From Leptobrachium leishanense (taxonomy: Eukaryota > Chordata > Amphibia > Anura > Megophryidae), in assembly GCA_009667805.1 (NCBI GenBank), contig CM019069.1, positions 96,941,204 to 97,005,203 of the forward strand: DNA of 64,000 nt, read 5' to 3'. Numbering within the stretch: position 1 is the stretch's first letter; each line of letters opens with the position of its first letter. Both the position numbers and the translations under genes were made by a program. This document shows, piece after piece, positions 31,331-41,196 of the stretch. The notes under the pieces are model-generated. The model was given only the letters and a program-made list of their open reading frames with translations, ran no database searches and had not been told where the DNA came from.

Positions 31331-31417
31331 TCGTGAGTCGGGCTCTCTGCTAAAACACCTTATTTTCTGTCAGTGCCCCTCCCGAGACTAGTCTCTGGAT
31401 CCGCCCCTGCCTGACCT

Positions 31418-32285
31418 CCCAACCCTTCTCACCTCCATACCCCCAGACTCCACACATTTTACAATCATAGACCTAAAAAATTCCTTTTTTTCTGTCCCAG
31501 TACTTCCAGATACACAACACATTTTGGCCTTTACGTTTGAAGGTAGCCAGTTTTGTTGGTCAGTATTACCTATGGGATTTATTGATAGCCCGGCTACCTT
31601 TGCAAGGGCACTGCGTGAGACTCTGTTGAGTTACAGTCCGCCGGAAGGCTCCACCTTACTACAGTATGTGGATGACCTCCTCCTTTGCAGCCTCAGCCAA
31701 GCTGCATGTCACACTGACTCTGTTGCTCTCCTCAACCATCTACACTCAGAAGGCCACAAGGTGTCCAGAAAAAAGACACAATTTTGCTCCACCTCTGTTG
31801 AATATTTGGGTTTCGTTCTCACTCAGGGATCTCGTGTCCTCTCACCGTCCCGCATTCAGAGCCTGCTCCAGCTCAAGCGTCCTGCCTCCAAAACAGACAT
31901 GTTGTCCTTTCTAGGGATGGTGAATTTTTGTCGTCACTGGATACCAGACTGTTCCTATTATGACTCTGTTCTTCGTGCATCTGCTGCGCGCACAGCTCCG
32001 GACCAAATTGTTTGGTCTCCGGACATGGTGTCTGCCTTTGATACGTTAAAGGAACTGTTGGCTACTGCACCAGCACTGGGGCTACCGAACTATAAACTGC
32101 CTTTCCACCTCTACTGTAGGCAGGATGGGCGCACAATGGCGGCTGTTCTTGCACAGGTCCACGGGGGGCGCTGCATCCAACTGCATTTTTGTCAAAAGTC
32201 ATGCCACCTGTTGTCCAGGGAATGCCAAATTGTCTCTGCTCCTTGGCTGCCTGTGCCATGGCTGTGGAAACAGTTCAGTCCTTAA
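31418..32285 (+). pseudogene. pol: ERV1 pol: reverse transcriptase palm and thumb
   Basis: It continues in the same phase as 29208-30034. Motif A is IIDLKNSFFSVPV, followed by FCWSVLPMGFIDSPATFARA and the catalytic LQYVDDLLL (YVDD at 31665-31676). Then come KVSRKKTQFCSTSVEYLGF and the thumb/connection LLQLKRPASKTDMLSFLGMV. All catalytic Asp residues are present. The frame is lost near 32190-32280, where the RNase H region begins in another frame. Confidence 0.9.
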
Positions 32286-32877
32286 CCCTAGGTACTGACA
32301 CGATTCTCCATACACAACACAATGTCTTGCATGTACTTCGTAACCTTTCTACCCAGCACATTTCTTCCCAACGTTTGTCTGGTTATGAAACTGTACTAAC
32401 TTCTACCTCCAATTTGTCTGTCAAATACTCTTCTGTCACTTCTGGTCCTTCTGTTGTTCTTAACGCTCTTCTGCGTCTACGCGAAGACCATGAGGAGCCT
32501 CGTGAATTACATGATTGTCTTCCGCTCATTCAACTAACGACCTCTCCTAGATCTGATCTTTCTGACACTCCTCTAGAAGGTCCTGATATTCGTCATATCT
32601 TTGTTGATGGCTCCTGTTCACGTCCTTCTGATTCACAGTATCTGACTGGTTATGCTGTGGTTGAATTGCCTGACATTGTGCATGAATCTGCTTCCATTCC
32701 ATCAAATTCTTCGCAAGCTGCAGAACTCTTTGCTTTAACAGCTGCATGTAAACTTTTTAAAGATCTCCCTGTCACCATTTATACTGACTCTCGTTATGCA
32801 TTTGGTGTTGTGCATGACTTTGGTGCACTATGGCATCGCATGGTTTTACTACGGCTGATGGTCGTCCTATTTCTCAT
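32190..32877 (+). pseudogene. pol: ERV1 pol: connection and RNase H, N-terminal part
   Basis: The RNase H signature is clear: IRHIFVDGSCSRPSDSQYLT (first Asp), SSQAAELFALTAACKLF (Glu) and TIYTDSRYAFGVVHDF (second Asp). The frame differs from that of RT. A second frame slip lies just after GALWHRM. The L1-3 insertion then cuts the domain at 32878-32892. RNase H removes RNA from the RNA-DNA hybrid. Confidence 0.88.
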
Positions 32878-32892
32878 TCTGATCTGATTTCT
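32878..32892. repeat. Target-site duplication of L1-3 (3' side)
   Basis: The 15 bases tctgatctgatttct recur at 39580-39594. On the L1 strand the repeat begins AGAAA, as expected for L1 endonuclease. Confidence 0.95.
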
Positions 32893-33567
32893 TTTTTTTT
32901 TTAATTCAAAATTTTTCTTTATTATAGACAAAGAAATAACAGGAAATATATCTGTGGTCAAATGACCATAAACAGAGAGATACAGGAACAGTGGATATGT
33001 AGAATACAGAGACAGAAGAAAAAAAAAAAAAAAAAACATTACAGTAGGCATTCACTTTCTTGAGGCAGAGTAAATAATCTCAACATTCCTAACCCACTCT
33101 CAAGTTACACAATGGTTAATGAACCGTCTGGACCTCGGAGGGTACCATAGTAAATAGTGCAGAATAATACAATCGTGAGAGGGAGGAGTACGTCTCGCCC
33201 ATATCTATGGCAAGAGACTCCATCCAAAGAGTGAGATAAGCGTCAGAGAGAGAGGTAAAGGGTATAGATAAAGTGAAGGCAGAGAGTGTGACAGCAAAGA
33301 AGAAGGAGAAAAAGAGGGAGGAGGAGGAGGGGGAATGTCGGAGCATATGGGAAACATATGGAAGACATATACATTACAACTAGAGACAGTCTATGGGCCA
33401 GGAATGGTGATATTGTATCATACGGTTAGTGCAGAATGAAGAGGTTACGCCATCCGATCCCTCCCGGGCCCCGACCGCCAGGACGCGGCATACCGCTCCC
33501 AATGGAACCACTTCAGACCGAAGCCATCCATCTCACCCCGGGACTCAGCATCAAGGTGATCAATAGA

Positions 33568-36500
33568 TCAAAAAGATTCAACTCGGCCGACCCATTCACC
33601 CGTGGAGGGGGTCCTGTCAGTTCGCCAGAGAGCGGGAATGAGTGCGCGGGCTGCCAAGATCATGTAGAGGAGCACCGATCGTTTGAGTGTCTTAAGAGGT
33701 AGGTCAATGTGGAAGAGCAGAAAACACTCCGGTGTATGTGGTAGCTTGACGTCGGTGACCTGGTGGATCACATCCCGAACTACATCCCAAAAGTCCTTGA
33801 TCCGGGGGCAAGACCACCATATGTGGGAGAGTGTCCCGGTATCTTGGGCGCATCTCCAGCACTCTGACGGGGTCGATGGGTAGATACTATGAAGAAGGCT
33901 AGGAGTCTTGTACCAAAAAGAAAGCAATTTAAAGAACGTTTCTTGGATGCGGGTGGCGCTACTACCCTTATGAACCAGGGTATACGTTTTCGACCACTGG
34001 TCCAGGGAGATCGAGAACCCAAGTTCCCTCTCCCATCTAGCTTCGAAAGAGGGGGCCTCTGTGTCCGTAGACATGATCATCCCGTAGAGGGTGGAGATCC
34101 CTCTGGTCAAGGAGTGACCCGTATGACAAAGGCGTTCGAAAGGCAGTAAAGGTCGACTCAGACTGTAACTACAGTTGAGGCTCCTTAGGTACGACTTTAA
34201 CTGGTAGAAGTTGAATTGCTCCAAGTACGAAAGAGGGCCCTGTTGAATTGAGCGAGGGGATAGTTCCAAGTTGCCACCCGGAGGGAAATCTATCGCCCGA
34301 AGCCTGTCCGAGTCCGTCATCCGGGCCCGCAGGGAGGGCAATATGCCGCTTAACAGCTCTGGGTTATGCGACAGCGGGAGCAATGGGGAACGGGAGGAAG
34401 AAAGTCCAAGAGAAATTTTCCGTGTATGCCAGATGTGCAATGTTGCCGACATCGGGTCAGGGTCTGCCCTCGGGGCCGTCAGTCGGGGAGGGGGCAGCCA
34501 GGGCAAAGTCCATAAGGGACGGTCAGTAAGTGCTCGTTCCAGGTCTAACCATAATTTTTCCAGGCCAATTCCAGACCACTCAACCACTCGCGCCATATGA
34601 CAGGCGCGGTAGTACTTTCTAGGGTCAGGCAGGGCCAAGCCACCTTTCGCTTTGGGGCGACAGAGCACCGCAAATCCCACCCGTGGGCGTCCCCTGGGCC
34701 AGACAAATTTTAACAATTCCGATCTGAGGGCTGTAAAGAACGACAGTGGGATCGTGATCGGTAGGGCGTTGAAGAGGTAGAGCAGTCGGGGCATCAGGTT
34801 CATTTTGAGCACTACAATTCTACCAAACCATGACAGCATCCCCCCAGTCCAGGCCGCCATATCCGTGCGAAAGGAATGGAGGATGGCAAGAAAGTTAAGA
34901 TCGTGAAGTAATCTGGTCGAGGGAGCTAACCAGACACCTAAGTATCTCATTCGGTCCGGACAATAGCGGAACGAGTAGGAACGTCTGAGATAGGAGATGG
35001 AGGAGTGGCTCAGGGAAATGCCAAGAAATTCCGATTTGGCTCGGTTGATACAATATCCAGCTAGGGTGCCGTATTCCTCGAGCGTCTGTACGACCGCGGG
35101 AAGAGAGGTAATTGGGTTTGTGAGAAGGAACAGGAGATCGTCAGCGTACGCTGAGACCTTGTGCTCCGAGGCATGTCCCTGAATGCCCATGATGGAGGGA
35201 TTGAGGCGAATCGATTCCAGCAGAGGTTCGAGCGATAGGGCAAATAGAAGGGGGGACAACGGGCAACCCTGACGTGTCCCGTTTCGAACATTGAACATCT
35301 CAGACAGGGCACCATTTGCTTTTACCCTAGCCGTAGGATTAGCGTACAGGGCCTCCAACCAAGAAAGGAAAGAGCCGCCCACTCCCAGGCGTGCCAGGAC
35401 CAAAAACAGAAAGAGCCAACTCACCCGGTCGAAGGCCTTCTCCGCATCGGTGGAAAGCAAGAGTATTCCAGTATGCGTACGGTTAGCCAGACCAATAGCG
35501 CTTAAGACCCGAGTCGTTGCGTCTCGCGCCTCCCGTCCAGGGATAAAACCCACTTGATCGGTATGAATGAGCGCAGGCAAGAGAGGCGCGAGACGAGTGG
35601 CCATTATTTTCGCAAGTATCTTGAGGTCCGTATTCAGTAAGGAAATGGGGCGGTAGTTACGCACGTCCGTGTCGTCTTTTCCCGGTTTCTTGATGACCGA
35701 GATAGTGGCTGATAAAGTATGAGGATGAAGTTTACCTCCATCTCTCAGTGAGGCAAAAAGGGATTCCATGTGAGGGATCAAAACGTCGGAGTAGGACTTA
35801 TAATATTCGGCCGGTAAGCCGTCAGGACCTGGGCATTTACCACCTTTAAGTCCATTCACTACCCTTCGTATCTCCGCAGCCGAAATTGGGGCATCAAGAG
35901 AGTCGGATGACTCCTGAGGGAGGGTGCGGTTCAGCTTGCTCTCCAGATATCCATTAATGCTCGCCGAGGAGGGTATGTTGTCGTCGGATGCCATGTCCAT
36001 ACTATATAACTTTTCATAAAAATTGCGAAATTCGCCCAAGATCCGGTCGGGTCGTGTAACTATCTCTCCAGAGGGGAGTTTAAGTTTGGCTATATAAGTT
36101 GCTTCCCGTCTCCCGCGTAGGATCTTAGCTAGCAATTTGCCCGGTTTGTTTTCTTTGAGAGCGAAGGAGCATTTAGCTTTCTGGGCCGCGAAGCGGATGT
36201 CTTTGTCAAGGATGTCATTCAGCGCCCTACGCTTGGCGAGCAGAAGGTCGTAGTCTGCAGGGAGTGCTGACGCATGGTGGGCAAGTTCAAGGTCTCTTAT
36301 TTCTGCAAAAAGAGCCGCTAAAGCGCCCAATCTCTCTCGTTTAAGTGCTGTGGCTCTACTAAGAAAGACACCTCGCACTACAGACTTATGTGCTTCCCAT
36401 ATCGTAGGGAGGGAAACGCCTGAATCCGCGTTATCAGAGAAGTAATTGCGTAGGCCAGATTCAACTTCTGTAGAGAAAGCGGGATCCAGTAACAGAGATG

Positions 36501-37281
36501 TGTTTAAACGCCATTGTCGTTCCGAGGGGCGCGACAAGGGAGAGGAGAAGATTGTCAGGAGAGGGCAGTGGTCAGACCACGTTTGGGCATGTATGACAGA
36601 GTCCTCGACACAGAGCACTGAGCGTTGCTGGACAAACAGATAGTCGAGGCGCGAGTATGTAGCGTGGACTGAGGAATAGAAGGTGTAGTCGCGTTCCCCT
36701 GCGTGGAAGGCCCTCCAGACATCCACCAGCTGCAGCGCGTCCAGGGTGTGGCGGATGTGGCGAGGGATACAGGACGGGATAGAAGAGTGTCCCGCAGAAG
36801 TATCTAGATGCGGGTCCAGTGGGACATTAAAATCACCCGCCAATACCAAGGTTCCTACCGCAAAAGAAGTAAGGCGACGGAGGATCGCTGCTAGGCAATG
36901 GTGTTGGTTAGTGTTTGGGAGGTATACCGATGCGAAGGTGTATTTAACACCCACTATTGTACAGTTTACAAACAAGAAACGGCCTCCATCATCAGAGAGC
37001 ACGCCATCGACGATCACAGGGGTGTCGCTAGAGAAAAGAATCGCCACTCCACGACTCTTGCCCCCGGAGTAGTTGCTGTAATAGCCCGTTGGGAAAGCTG
37101 GGTCACTCAAAGACGGGGCAGCATCTTGTCGAAAGTGTGTTTCCTGGAGGAAGACCACCGACGCCCTCAGCGCCCGGACCTCCCGGAAGAGACTGCGGCG
37201 TTTTTCTGGGATGTTCAGGCCTTTCACATTATATGTGAGAAAGCAGAGGGGCTTTGGGGAAAAGCCTGGCGACAAAGACAT
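33568..37281 (-). CDS. L1-3 ORF2 protein (endonuclease-RT), complete open frame
   Basis: From the Met at 37281 (MSLSPGFSPKPL) the frame is open for about 1237 codons. The APE endonuclease has TYNVKGLNIPEKRRS, FLQETHFRQ, LAGDFNVPLDP, YSRLDYLFV and TWSDHCPLL. The RT has GKCPGPDGLPAEYYKS, DVRNYRPISLLNTDLKI, GFIPGREARDATT, LSTDAEKAFDRVSW, NGTRQGCPLSPLLFALSLEP and the catalytic YADDLL. The C-terminus has the knuckle CWRCAQDTGTLSHIWWSC. All usual catalytic residues that I can check are present. The frame is also open 92 codons further upstream, but that stretch reflects the pyrimidine tract; the Met at 37281 aligns with the ORF2 starts of L1-1 and L1-2. Confidence 0.95.
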   Translation of the reverse strand: MSLSPGFSPKPLCFLTYNVKGLNIPEKRRSLFREVRALRASVVFLQETHFRQDAAPSLSDPAFPTGYYSNYSGGKSRGVAILFSSDTPVIVDGVLSDDGGRFLFVNCTIVGVKYTFASVYLPNTNQHHCLAAILRRLTSFAVGTLVLAGDFNVPLDPHLDTSAGHSSIPSCIPRHIRHTLDALQLVDVWRAFHAGERDYTFYSSVHATYSRLDYLFVQQRSVLCVEDSVIHAQTWSDHCPLLTIFSSPLSRPSERQWRLNTSLLLDPAFSTEVESGLRNYFSDNADSGVSLPTIWEAHKSVVRGVFLSRATALKRERLGALAALFAEIRDLELAHHASALPADYDLLLAKRRALNDILDKDIRFAAQKAKCSFALKENKPGKLLAKILRGRREATYIAKLKLPSGEIVTRPDRILGEFRNFYEKLYSMDMASDDNIPSSASINGYLESKLNRTLPQESSDSLDAPISAAEIRRVVNGLKGGKCPGPDGLPAEYYKSYSDVLIPHMESLFASLRDGGKLHPHTLSATISVIKKPGKDDTDVRNYRPISLLNTDLKILAKIMATRLAPLLPALIHTDQVGFIPGREARDATTRVLSAIGLANRTHTGILLLSTDAEKAFDRVSWLFLFLVLARLGVGGSFLSWLEALYANPTARVKANGALSEMFNVRNGTRQGCPLSPLLFALSLEPLLESIRLNPSIMGIQGHASEHKVSAYADDLLFLLTNPITSLPAVVQTLEEYGTLAGYCINRAKSEFLGISLSHSSISYLRRSYSFRYCPDRMRYLGVWLAPSTRLLHDLNFLAILHSFRTDMAAWTGGMLSWFGRIVVLKMNLMPRLLYLFNALPITIPLSFFTALRSELLKFVWPRGRPRVGFAVLCRPKAKGGLALPDPRKYYRACHMARVVEWSGIGLEKLWLDLERALTDRPLWTLPWLPPPRLTAPRADPDPMSATLHIWHTRKISLGLSSSRSPLLPLSHNPELLSGILPSLRARMTDSDRLRAIDFPPGGNLELSPRSIQQGPLSYLEQFNFYQLKSYLRSLNCSYSLSRPLLPFERLCHTGHSLTRGISTLYGMIMSTDTEAPSFEARWERELGFSISLDQWSKTYTLVHKGSSATRIQETFFKLLSFWYKTPSLLHSIYPSTPSECWRCAQDTGTLSHIWWSCPRIKDFWDVVRDVIHQVTDVKLPHTPECFLLFHIDLPLKTLKRSVLLYMILAARALIPALWRTDRTPSTGEWVGRVESF

Positions 37282-37310
37282 ATCTCCAGCGGTCAGACAA
37301 ACAAACAACG

Positions 37311-37393
37311 GGAAAAGGACGGAGGGAAGGGTGGGAGAAGAGAAGGAGAAAGGGAGAAAGAAGAAAGAAAGTACAGAAAACAAAAGAAGATAA
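37311..37393 (-). promoter_or_regulatory. Polypyrimidine tract upstream of L1-3 ORF2
   Basis: The plus strand is nearly all purine (for example gggagaaagaagaaagaaag), so the L1 RNA has a CU tract ending about 30 nt before the ORF2 ATG. The position matches the tract in L1-2. Function is inferred only. Confidence 0.45.
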
Positions 37394-38455
37394 TAAGGAA
37401 TGGTACGTCTCCGGGAGAGGCTAGTCTGCACCCTAGAGAGGTTGACTACCTTCCCGTGGAAAGAATGACGTCCGGTCCTTGTGGGCGCGAAGGTCCAGGA
37501 ACCGCAACCCGAGCGGCCAAGAAAATTGTCGCCTAAGTGCACAACCAGAAAAGGCAACAGTGTTTAAATATCAAAAATGAAAGTCAAAAACCAAATGTCG
37601 AGCACCAAGAAGTCCCCTCCGACTTCTAAATATGAGAAGTGCGGAAAAAGCGGCAATAACAGTAAGTAGCATGAAAAAACAGGGGACTCTCCTAAAGAGA
37701 GACCCGTCTTAACCAAATAATACTTATAACTATAAGTCCCCCTGTGGCACCCGAGGTCCAGGGAGTTCCCCTACTGATGAGTTATGAAAAAAAAAAAAAA
37801 TGGGGGTGTTGGACCTACACAATCTAGGGGCGACCACCCTCCCCACAGAGCATACACAATCCCCTCCCCCGAGAAGGAAATATGACAGTGTCGCGGACAG
37901 ACGGACCATGCAGGTCTAAGGTAAATCGATACCCCTTCCCTCTGCGACCACCGAAATCCCACCCAGGTCTTCGAGGATGTAGGAAACCAGTGTCAAGTCA
38001 TGGCCCTTAGAGGCAAGGCGGGGCAACCGTTGCCACAGCAGGGGTAGCGCTGTTGTAGGGGTCGAGCTCCAAGGACCCGTCGCCCTCATCTGTCCTGGTT
38101 CTATATTGGGCTGCTTCCCCTCCCCACCCACCCACCCATTCCCTCCCTTCCCTGGCCCGGAAGTGGGGGCAAGTGCGCAGTAAAAGTATGTATCAGGTGT
38201 GAGGAGTGGTGGTGCCGAGGAAAAGAGTCCGGCCAGGGTCCCGAACAGGCGTGCTCAGTCAGTCCATATAGTGGGCCTGTGTAAAGGATGAGAGCGCAGA
38301 AAAAGAGCTCCAAGTGCATTAGGGTCGCGGAAGGTTCATACAATGGCCACCAGTATGGTATAGGGGCTGAGCACATGCAAGTGTCTCTCATCAAAAGTTT
38401 ACTCACAGTAGGGTCACATAAATGTTACCATGACCTCGGAAAGGGGGGGGTCACC
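37394..38455 (-). other. L1-3 inter-ORF spacer
   Basis: A non-coding stretch of about 1.06 kb (1.17 kb with the tract) between the ORF1 stop and ORF2. There is no recognisable domain. This is far longer than the short spacer of human L1 and is matched by long spacers in L1-1 and L1-2. Confidence 0.7.
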
Positions 38456-39481
38456 TCAGACTCCGTCATCCGGGTCGGGTCGGTTTCCATCTCCATTGCG
38501 GGGTCGACGTTGGCGACCACGTGAACGACGTCTGCGTGGTCCGTATGGGGCCAGTGGTGCCGAGTGGTTACCTTCTAGTTCCCAGCTCCTAACGGGGGGC
38601 ACCGTCAGTCCCATCATGTCTGCGAACTTGGGGACATCAGAAGGGAAGCAGATAGAGTGGCGTTCACCGTCTTTCGAAGCCGTTAGAGCGAATGGGTGCC
38701 CCCCATCTGTACTGAATTCCAGCCTGGCGCAGGGCTTGAGTCACTGGCTGTAGGCAACGCCTCGCAGTAAGAGTAAAAGGTGTAAGATCCTGGTAGAATT
38801 CCAGAGAGCTGTCATGGAAATTCCAGGTGCGGGACGCCCGAGACGCCCCCATGATCCTCTCCTTCAATGTATAGTCCAGTAGGCAGCATATTACGTCTCG
38901 GGGGGTGCCGTCGGAGGCGGTATCGGGCGCAAAGCCCTATGTGCGCGGTCTATTAAGAGCGGGGTATCAGGTTCCTGGCCCAGCACCAGTGTAAAGACCT
39001 CCGTAAGGATGGCGCATAAATCTTCGGGGCCGTCTGTCTCCAATAACCCTCGGATCCGGATATTGTGCCTCCGGCCTCGGTTATCGAGGTCATCTACGCG
39101 GCTCTGTAGGTCGCTGTAAGCCGCCGGTGGAGGGGGATGATTTCCCCGATCTTCTAGGAGACCCACACGAGACGCTAAGGCCTCCACATCCGACCGTACC
39201 TCCCTCATGTCACCAGCGAAGCTGTCCCTGAGATCCGCCACCAGGTCCGCTAGGTCTGCCTTGGTGGGGAGAGCCGAAATGAGACGCTCCAGGCGGCAAA
39301 CAGCGTCCGAGGACTCAACTGTCAGGTGCGGAGTGGTAGGCCCACCCGCCATCTTGCCTCGTGGCGGGGACGGGGTCGGAGCCGGGGTTGCGGTGATAAA
39401 AGCGTCCAGCGGTCCAGCTGTGCGGGTTGGCCGGAGCGCTGGGGTCTTGGGGGTATTCGGGCGTGGTTTACCTCGCACCAT
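38456..39481 (-). pseudogene. L1-3 ORF1 protein, two single-base frame slips
   Basis: The N-terminal 197 codons (39481 to 38891) include a basic start (MVRGKPRPNTPKTPALRPTR), a coiled coil (LADLVADLRDSFAGDMREVR and LQSRVDDLDNRGR) and the RRM start HNIRIRGLLET, then reach a stop just after PPTAPP. The sequence goes on in other frames: DYTLKERIMGA and LEFYQDLTPFTLTARR, then a last frame to a stop near 38456. Both slips fall at runs of six G or C (38900-38905 and about 38699-38704). Such runs are also where sequencing or polishing errors occur, so the gene may be intact in the animal. Confidence 0.85.
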
Positions 39482-39546
39482 GACCTGAAACGCCGATGAG
39501 CAGTGTGGTATCGTCGGAGGGGACTCAGGAGCTCTGCATTCAAGCG

Positions 39547-39556
39547 GCCATCTTGG
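39547..39556 (-). promoter_or_regulatory. YY1-like motif (CCAAGATGGC) at the L1-3 5' end
   Basis: On the element strand CCAAGATGGC lies 23-32 nt from the L1-3 start. L1-2 has the same motif at the same distance (19167-19176), and L1-1 has a decayed form (CCGGAATGGC, 8775-8784). Human L1 has a YY1 site of the same core close to its start. Binding here is inferred. Confidence 0.55.
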
Positions 39557-39594
39557 TCACGGGTCAGGACACGCCATTCTCTGATCTGATTTCT

Positions 39595-40046
39595 GATCTC
39601 CTGTCTGCTATTCTATTACCTTCTCGTCTTGCTGTTGTCAAATGCAAAGGTCATGATCCTGTTGACTCTTTTGTTTCTCGTGGCAATCACTTTGCTGACG
39701 CTAAGTCTAAAGCTGCTGCTCTTTCATCTCCTACCATTTCTCTTGTTCCTCACCCTCCAATTGTCACCTGCTACCTTTCTCCTTTTCTGCTACCCCAGAA
39801 ATGGATGCTTAAAGAACTCCAGGCAGGTGCTACTGAAGCTGATGTTTATCATTGGGCCTCAGAAGGCCTTGTGAAGTCTCAAGAAATTCCACCTGATGTT
39901 AGAATTTATGAGAAAGGAGGGAGAGTGGGCCTACCTGCTGCAGCAGCGCCAATCTTTATTTTTTCTTTTCACGGTCCTGGCCACAGATCTCCCAAACTCA
40001 CATACAGCGAAATGGCTAAAAATTTTCTGTTTGTAATCTTAAGGCT
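39595..40046 (+). pseudogene. pol: ERV1 pol: RNase H C-terminus and integrase N-terminal region
   Basis: After L1-3 the frame gives SDLISDLLSAILLPSRLAVV, then KCKGHDPVDSFVSRGNHFAD (RNase H His and last Asp), then AKSKAAALS and a linker to PGHRSPKLTYSEMAKNF, which should belong to the zinc-binding N-terminus of integrase. The frame stops near 40050 and the integrase core continues in another frame, so there is one more slip here. Confidence 0.82.
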
Positions 40047-40997
40047 ATGATTAATTCCCAACTTTCTCGTTGCCTTATATGTGCCAGAAATAATACACAG
40101 GGCCCAAAAATTAAAACTCAACACCTACCGCCAGCTAATGGTCCATTTCAGGAACTCCAAATTGATTTTACACACATGCCCACTGCAAAAGGTAACCTGA
40201 AATACCTTCTGGTAATAGTTGACAAGTTTTCTAGATGGCCTGAAGCCTTCCCTACTGCAAGAGAAAATGCCAGAACTGTTGCCAAAATTCTTTGTAAAGA
40301 ATTAATACCCAGATATGGATGCCCCATATCTATTGATTCAGATAATGGTTCTGCCTTTACCTCCAAGATCACACAGGAATTGGTAAAATTAATGGCCATT
40401 CAATGGAAGTTTCATTGCCCATACCATGTGGAAAGTTCCGGAATCGTGGAACGGCAAAATAGAAATATCAAAAATAAACTTAGAAAAGCTACTGAGGGTA
40501 CCTTCAAGAACTGGCCGGATTACCTTCCAGCCATTCTTGCAGAAATAAGAATGACCACCCATTCTGTCACTGGTCTCTCCCCCTTTGAAGTTCTCATGGG
40601 AAGACCCTTTCCTACCCCAAGGATTCCTAAGCAAGGTCCCCTGGTAATGTTACCAGGTGATCTGGATGAATTTAGAGAAGCATATGTTAATCAATTGCTT
40701 AAAACATTGCATGATTTCCATAGAACGGTCTCCTGCTCTTTTCTGCCTCTCTCCACAGATCCTACTCACCATTTTGTTCCAGGAGATCGAGTGCTCGTGA
40801 AGGTCCTGCATCGTCACAAAACCATTGATCCACCATATGGAGAGCCGACTACCGTCCTTGCTGTGACCAGAACCGCCGTGCTGACTGATGAATCACCTTC
40901 CTGGATCCATGCATCAAGGATAAAGAAAGCGCCATTCATCCCTGATGACTTCATTCCTGATCCACCTGTGACCTCAACCCCAGACCCCTGCTTCTAG
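40047..40997 (+). pseudogene. pol: ERV1 integrase
   Basis: A 316-residue open frame. The zinc-finger cysteines are CLICARNN. The catalytic triad is visible as LQIDFTHMP (D), ISIDSDNGSAF (D) and HVESSGIVERQN (E). The gamma-type C-terminal domain has PGDRVLVKVL and PSWIHASRIK. Integrase cuts and joins viral cDNA into chromosomes. The frame is complete to its stop at 40995-40997, but it is cut from upstream pol by frame slips. Confidence 0.92.
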
Positions 40998-41196
40998 ATG
41001 ACCTCCTCCTGTGACGTATCCCACCGATGAATCTGGAGTGTGGGCCTCAGCAGTTGTAAGCCCCTGCTAACCTGTTGGCTGGTTTTCCAGCTGAAGAATC
41101 GTTTCCCCCCCAATTTATTTTTTATGCCTATTAACTGTCCTATTCAACCTGAAGAGTAGTACTTTTTTTCCTCATTTACACAAACTGTTTATTTTT

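Larger units (their letters stand above)
30035..31409. mobile_element. hAT-type non-autonomous element filled with minisatellites (1375 bp)
   Basis: Ends CAGGGGCGGATCCAG and CTGGATCCGCCCCTG are inverted repeats, with an 8-bp duplication outside. The CAGGGGCGG start is typical of hAT elements. No transposase is present. The interior is largely two tandem arrays (30355-30785 and 30790-31330). Element plus duplication is 1383 bp, a multiple of three, so pol keeps its phase on the far side. Confidence 0.88.
32893..39579 (-). mobile_element. L1-3: full-length, nearly intact L1-clade LINE in ERV1 pol
   Basis: A 6.69-kb minus-strand element with an exact 15-bp duplication and an A tail. It has a 98-nt leader containing CCAAGATGGCCGC, ORF1 (38456-39481, two homopolymer frameshifts), a spacer of about 1.17 kb, and a fully open ORF2. 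It is the least damaged mobile element here and must be younger than ERV1. Confidence 0.95.

Noticed and set aside
35061..37536. Plus-strand frames opposite L1-3 ORF2
   Set aside because: They are antisense shadows of a confirmed 1237-codon gene.
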